Shown here one piece after another: positions 5,472-7,241 of a stretch of 7,241 nt of DNA. Position 1 is the stretch's first letter, and every line of letters starts with the position of its first letter. The stretch comes from an uncultured Collinsella sp. (lineage in GTDB: Bacteria; Actinomycetota; Coriobacteriia; Coriobacteriales; Coriobacteriaceae), in assembly GCA_902494855.1 (NCBI GenBank), contig CABUVC010000083.1, positions 1 to 7,241 of the forward strand, read 5' to 3'. The notes beneath the pieces were generated by a model. That model made no database searches, had not been told where the DNA came from, and worked only from the letters and a program-made list of their open reading frames with translations. The translations under genes and the position numbers were made by a program.

Positions 5472-6902
5472 ATGGCATCGAAGAACCTTTTGCCCGTCGT
5501 CGCACTCTGCGGCGCGCTCGCAACCGGAACGCCTGTCGCCGCTTGGGCGACTCCCGTCATGGCAGACTCCTTACCAGCAGTCCTAAGTTCCGCACCAAAT
5601 CCGTCGAGCGCCATTGCGTGCAAGCGTTTTTCGATCGCACAGGCCGCGATCTCAACCTCGGGATGCCTTCGTCGTAATACGGACGGCTCGATAGTCGTGG
5701 ATATCAATCGTTCGAACAAGGCAAACGGCTCCCAGGCGGGGTGCGCCGTCTGCACGTGGCGCTCGGTTATGCTCGATGCAGATGGCGATCCATGCAATTT
5801 AGAGCTGCGCATCGACATCGCTTCGGTCGATGACTCGGCGAACGGAGCGAAGGTCGCCTTCGACGGTACGTTTTTTGAGAAAGGAGGCGGTATATGTCTG
5901 GGCTGCGCCGCCGCGAATGCAGACGAAACGCAGCCCACCCTCTCATTCACGGCATCGTTGCGGCTGACCAAAGCCGGCACCGATGCCATCGCGGCGGGAG
6001 AAGCGTCCCTGCTGTTCTACGCCGTCAGCGCCAAAGACACAGACGCTCATTTCGAGAAGCCAGCCGGATCACTCAGCCTTACACGAGGGATAGAGACAGG
6101 CCCTATTGAAATCGATGCCCACGCGCAAAGCAGGCAACGCATTCTTGCCGACCCGGCGCTTCTCGAAATGGAGTGGAACGGATCCGGAGCCATCGGAATT
6201 CTTCCCTCCGCGCTTGACGCCAAGACGCTCCCCTCAAACGACGAACCCATCAACGCAACCATACAAGAAGAGAGCGCGGACAAAGAAGCAGGTGCGGGCG
6301 ACACGCCGTCGCCGACAAGCAGCATCCCAGCTTCTCTCGAAGCGCCGAATGAGCCCGCTGCCGATCCAAACGATCCCGAGCTCGCGGACAGTCTGGGGCT
6401 TGCTGATCCTCAAGAGATCGATGAAGGTAACTGCTGCGTGCTTGCCGCGCTCGACCACACAGAGGTCATCGACGCTGCGAACATCGAAGTTGCCGCCGCC
6501 AATCAGCCCGTCCGCAAGTCGGCTATCATCGCATTTCCTGAATCCATCGAAGTCGTCTTTTTGCCATCGGGCGAGGTCGTGGCCCCAACACTGCTCACCT
6601 TGTTGGGCGCCAAGAATACTCGAAACGAAATTAAAAAGGTCACAGTTGTCGACCCTGCAACCACCGCCAAGCTGCGTCTATACGCCGTTGCTCCAGACGG
6701 AGGCAAGACCTTGGAATTCGATGGCGACACACTCCTGGCCTGGCGACGTCTGGACATTATGCAAGACGTCTCGTATCAGATCGAACTCGAAGGGTTTGAT
6801 CGTGCCCGCGATGCCAATATCATCGCCGCGGCTATTGAATCCCCACAGCGGCTTATGACACTGCGCTTTGAATACTATCCCTATGTCCCGACAACCACCT
6901 GA
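5472..6902 (+). CDS. Large secreted two-domain surface protein, cysteine-containing, with Pro/acid-rich linker
   Basis: Seen: 476 aa. Signal peptide with hydrophobic core 6-24 and likely cleavage around AWA (24-26) or VMA (29-31). C13 is not in a proper lipobox. N-terminal domain about 45-245: seven cysteines (50, 65, 91, 94, 108, 142, 145), including CAVC and CLGC, ending in a LLEMEWNG strand. Linker about 250-318, rich in Pro, Ala, Ser, Asp and Glu. C-terminal domain about 340-472 after a CC pair (321-322). Its FPESIEVVFLPSGEVVAP (355-372) mirrors the FKVPTVIPF..ADGTLQGP part of the 199-aa protein, and its last strand is TLRFEYYPY. No sorting signal or terminal membrane segment. Start: AAGGAG at 5461-5466, 5 nt upstream, 18 bp after the previous stop. 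Inferred: the larger secreted subunit of a surface complex, two divergent WxL-like domains on a flexible linker. Family not recognised; function unknown. Confidence 0.88.
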   Translation: MASKNLLPVVALCGALATGTPVAAWATPVMADSLPAVLSSAPNPSSAIACKRFSIAQAAISTSGCLRRNTDGSIVVDINRSNKANGSQAGCAVCTWRSVMLDADGDPCNLELRIDIASVDDSANGAKVAFDGTFFEKGGGICLGCAAANADETQPTLSFTASLRLTKAGTDAIAAGEASLLFYAVSAKDTDAHFEKPAGSLSLTRGIETGPIEIDAHAQSRQRILADPALLEMEWNGSGAIGILPSALDAKTLPSNDEPINATIQEESADKEAGAGDTPSPTSSIPASLEAPNEPAADPNDPELADSLGLADPQEIDEGNCCVLAALDHTEVIDAANIEVAAANQPVRKSAIIAFPESIEVVFLPSGEVVAPTLLTLLGAKNTRNEIKKVTVVDPATTAKLRLYAVAPDGGKTLEFDGDTLLAWRRLDIMQDVSYQIELEGFDRARDANIIAAAIESPQRLMTLRFEYYPYVPTTT

Positions 6903-6925
6903 GGCTTAAATGCCGCGCATCATTC

Positions 6926-6951
6926 CTAATACCACTTATATAACGTATTAG
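6926..6951. repeat. AT-rich inverted repeat after the surface operon
   Basis: CTAATAC, 12-nt spacer, GTATTAG: perfect 7-bp arms, with a nested TTATATAA palindrome (6936-6943) offset by 1 bp from the dyad centre. It lies 24-49 bp past the stop of the 476-aa gene and about 70 bp before the DUF554 gene. Not a typical terminator (AT-rich stem, no T-tract). An operator for the downstream gene is equally likely. Confidence 0.45.
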
Positions 6952-6981
6952 ACGAGTCGCGATGTACCTCGCATTTCGTTC

Positions 6982-6990
6982 TGCTACGAT
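6982..6990 (+). promoter_or_regulatory. Possible extended -10 promoter element for the DUF554 gene
   Basis: TGCTACGAT fits the TGnTAtaaT-type extended -10 and lies about 30 bp before the start codon at 7021. No good -35 hexamer is visible 16-18 nt upstream, which extended -10 promoters can tolerate. The match is short, so this is tentative. Confidence 0.3.
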
Positions 6991-7003
6991 TGCCACGTTG
7001 GCA
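6991..7003. promoter_or_regulatory. 13-bp palindrome TGCCA-CGT-TGGCA, possible operator
   Basis: Perfect 5-bp arms around CGT, beginning directly after the putative -10 element, so it would cover the transcription start, and ending 7 bp before the AGGAGG ribosome site (7011-7016). The position suits a repressor operator or a short 5'-UTR hairpin. Confidence 0.35.
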
Positions 7004-7020
7004 TCAATACAGGAGGGCTC

Positions 7021-7241
7021 ATGCCGGGCTTGGGAACAATCATCAACGTTGTGCTTTTAGTTGCGGGCGGTCTTTTGGGATTAGCGGGCGGCCGCTTCAT
7101 TACACCGCGCATCCAAGACACGCTCATGAAAGCATCGGGGCTGTGCGTCCTGTTTATCGGCCTGGGCGGCACCATGCAAAAGATGCTCATCATCGATGGA
7201 AAGGCGCTAGCGACCACCGGTACCACCATGCTCATCGTCTC
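7021..7241 (+). CDS. DUF554-family integral membrane protein (N-terminal part; cut by window)
   Basis: Seen: an open frame of 73 codons to the right edge from ATG 7021, with AGGAGG (7011-7016) 4 nt upstream. The start PGLGTIINVVLLVAGGLLG (2-20) is a first membrane segment, followed by a short polar loop with RFITPRIQDTLM (25-36). SGLCVLFIGLGGTMQKML (39-56) then follows. The GTIIN..G..GL.....R....Q..L....GL.VLFIG..G pattern is what I know from DUF554 proteins (Bacillus YdfK-like), polytopic membrane proteins of about 220-240 aa with no established transport substrate. It is preceded by a 118-bp gap with its own candidate promoter, so it probably is not part of the surface operon. Family call is fairly secure; function is unknown. 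Confidence 0.87.
   Translation, partial: MPGLGTIINVVLLVAGGLLGLAGGRFITPRIQDTLMKASGLCVLFIGLGGTMQKMLIIDGKALATTGTTMLIV

Noticed and set aside
5472..5516. 476-aa protein as a lipoprotein (cysteine 13 in the signal peptide)
   Set aside because: Residues before C13 are V-A-L; a lipobox needs G, A or S at -1, and the Cys lies inside the hydrophobic core rather than at its end.
6106..6858. 250-codon open frame in another frame inside the 476-aa gene
   Set aside because: It starts at a TTG without a credible ribosome site and has Ser/Pro/Arg-rich shadow composition. The 476-aa frame has a signal peptide and a strong ribosome site.
1..7241. CRISPR arrays, tRNA or rRNA genes, insertion sequences, phage or toxin-antitoxin genes
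   Set aside because: No regularly spaced repeats, RNA-gene signatures or transposase motifs were seen on either strand.

Overview
The base composition is GC-rich (roughly 60% by eye). Together with a fused ferredoxin-EtfA, a Gram-positive cell-wall sorting signal of the LAxTG type and a DUF554 membrane protein, it suggests a high-GC Gram-positive anaerobe. A gut member of the Coriobacteriia, such as Collinsella, is my best guess. That is an inference from gene content and style; no taxonomic marker is present.

Positions 1-3351 (minus strand) hold a tightly packed operon transcribed towards the left edge: an FAD-binding 2-hydroxyacid dehydrogenase of the LctD/GlcD type (GTG start), then etfB, then etfA. 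The etfA product carries an N-terminal 2x[4Fe-4S] ferredoxin domain and runs off the left edge. Joints are a 2-bp gap (or 4-bp overlap) and a 0-bp gap. This is the architecture of the electron-confurcating lactate dehydrogenase/Etf complex (LctBCD of Acetobacterium woodii). That complex oxidises lactate with NAD+ by also oxidising reduced ferredoxin.

Positions 3352-3696 are a 345-bp divergent intergenic region. It holds spaced TTGGTCA direct repeats, a 7-bp inverted repeat and an A6/T6 dyad. I could not identify a convincing promoter in either direction.

Positions 3697-6902 (plus strand) look like one operon of five genes. They encode a 98-aa cytoplasmic protein of unknown function; a 169-aa membrane-anchored protein with a beta-rich outer domain; a 199-aa secreted protein with two WxL-like motifs (WTI and WTV); a 93-aa protein that is almost only a signal peptide plus a LAQTG sorting signal; and a 476-aa secreted, cysteine-containing protein with a proline/acid-rich linker. 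The set resembles, in gene content rather than clear sequence identity, the csc/WxL cell-surface-complex clusters of low-GC Gram-positives. It is the best candidate here for an undescribed system.

Positions 6903-7020 contain a 26-bp AT-rich dyad, a possible extended -10 promoter element and a 13-bp palindrome. The start of a DUF554-family membrane protein gene (7021 onward) follows and is cut by the right edge.
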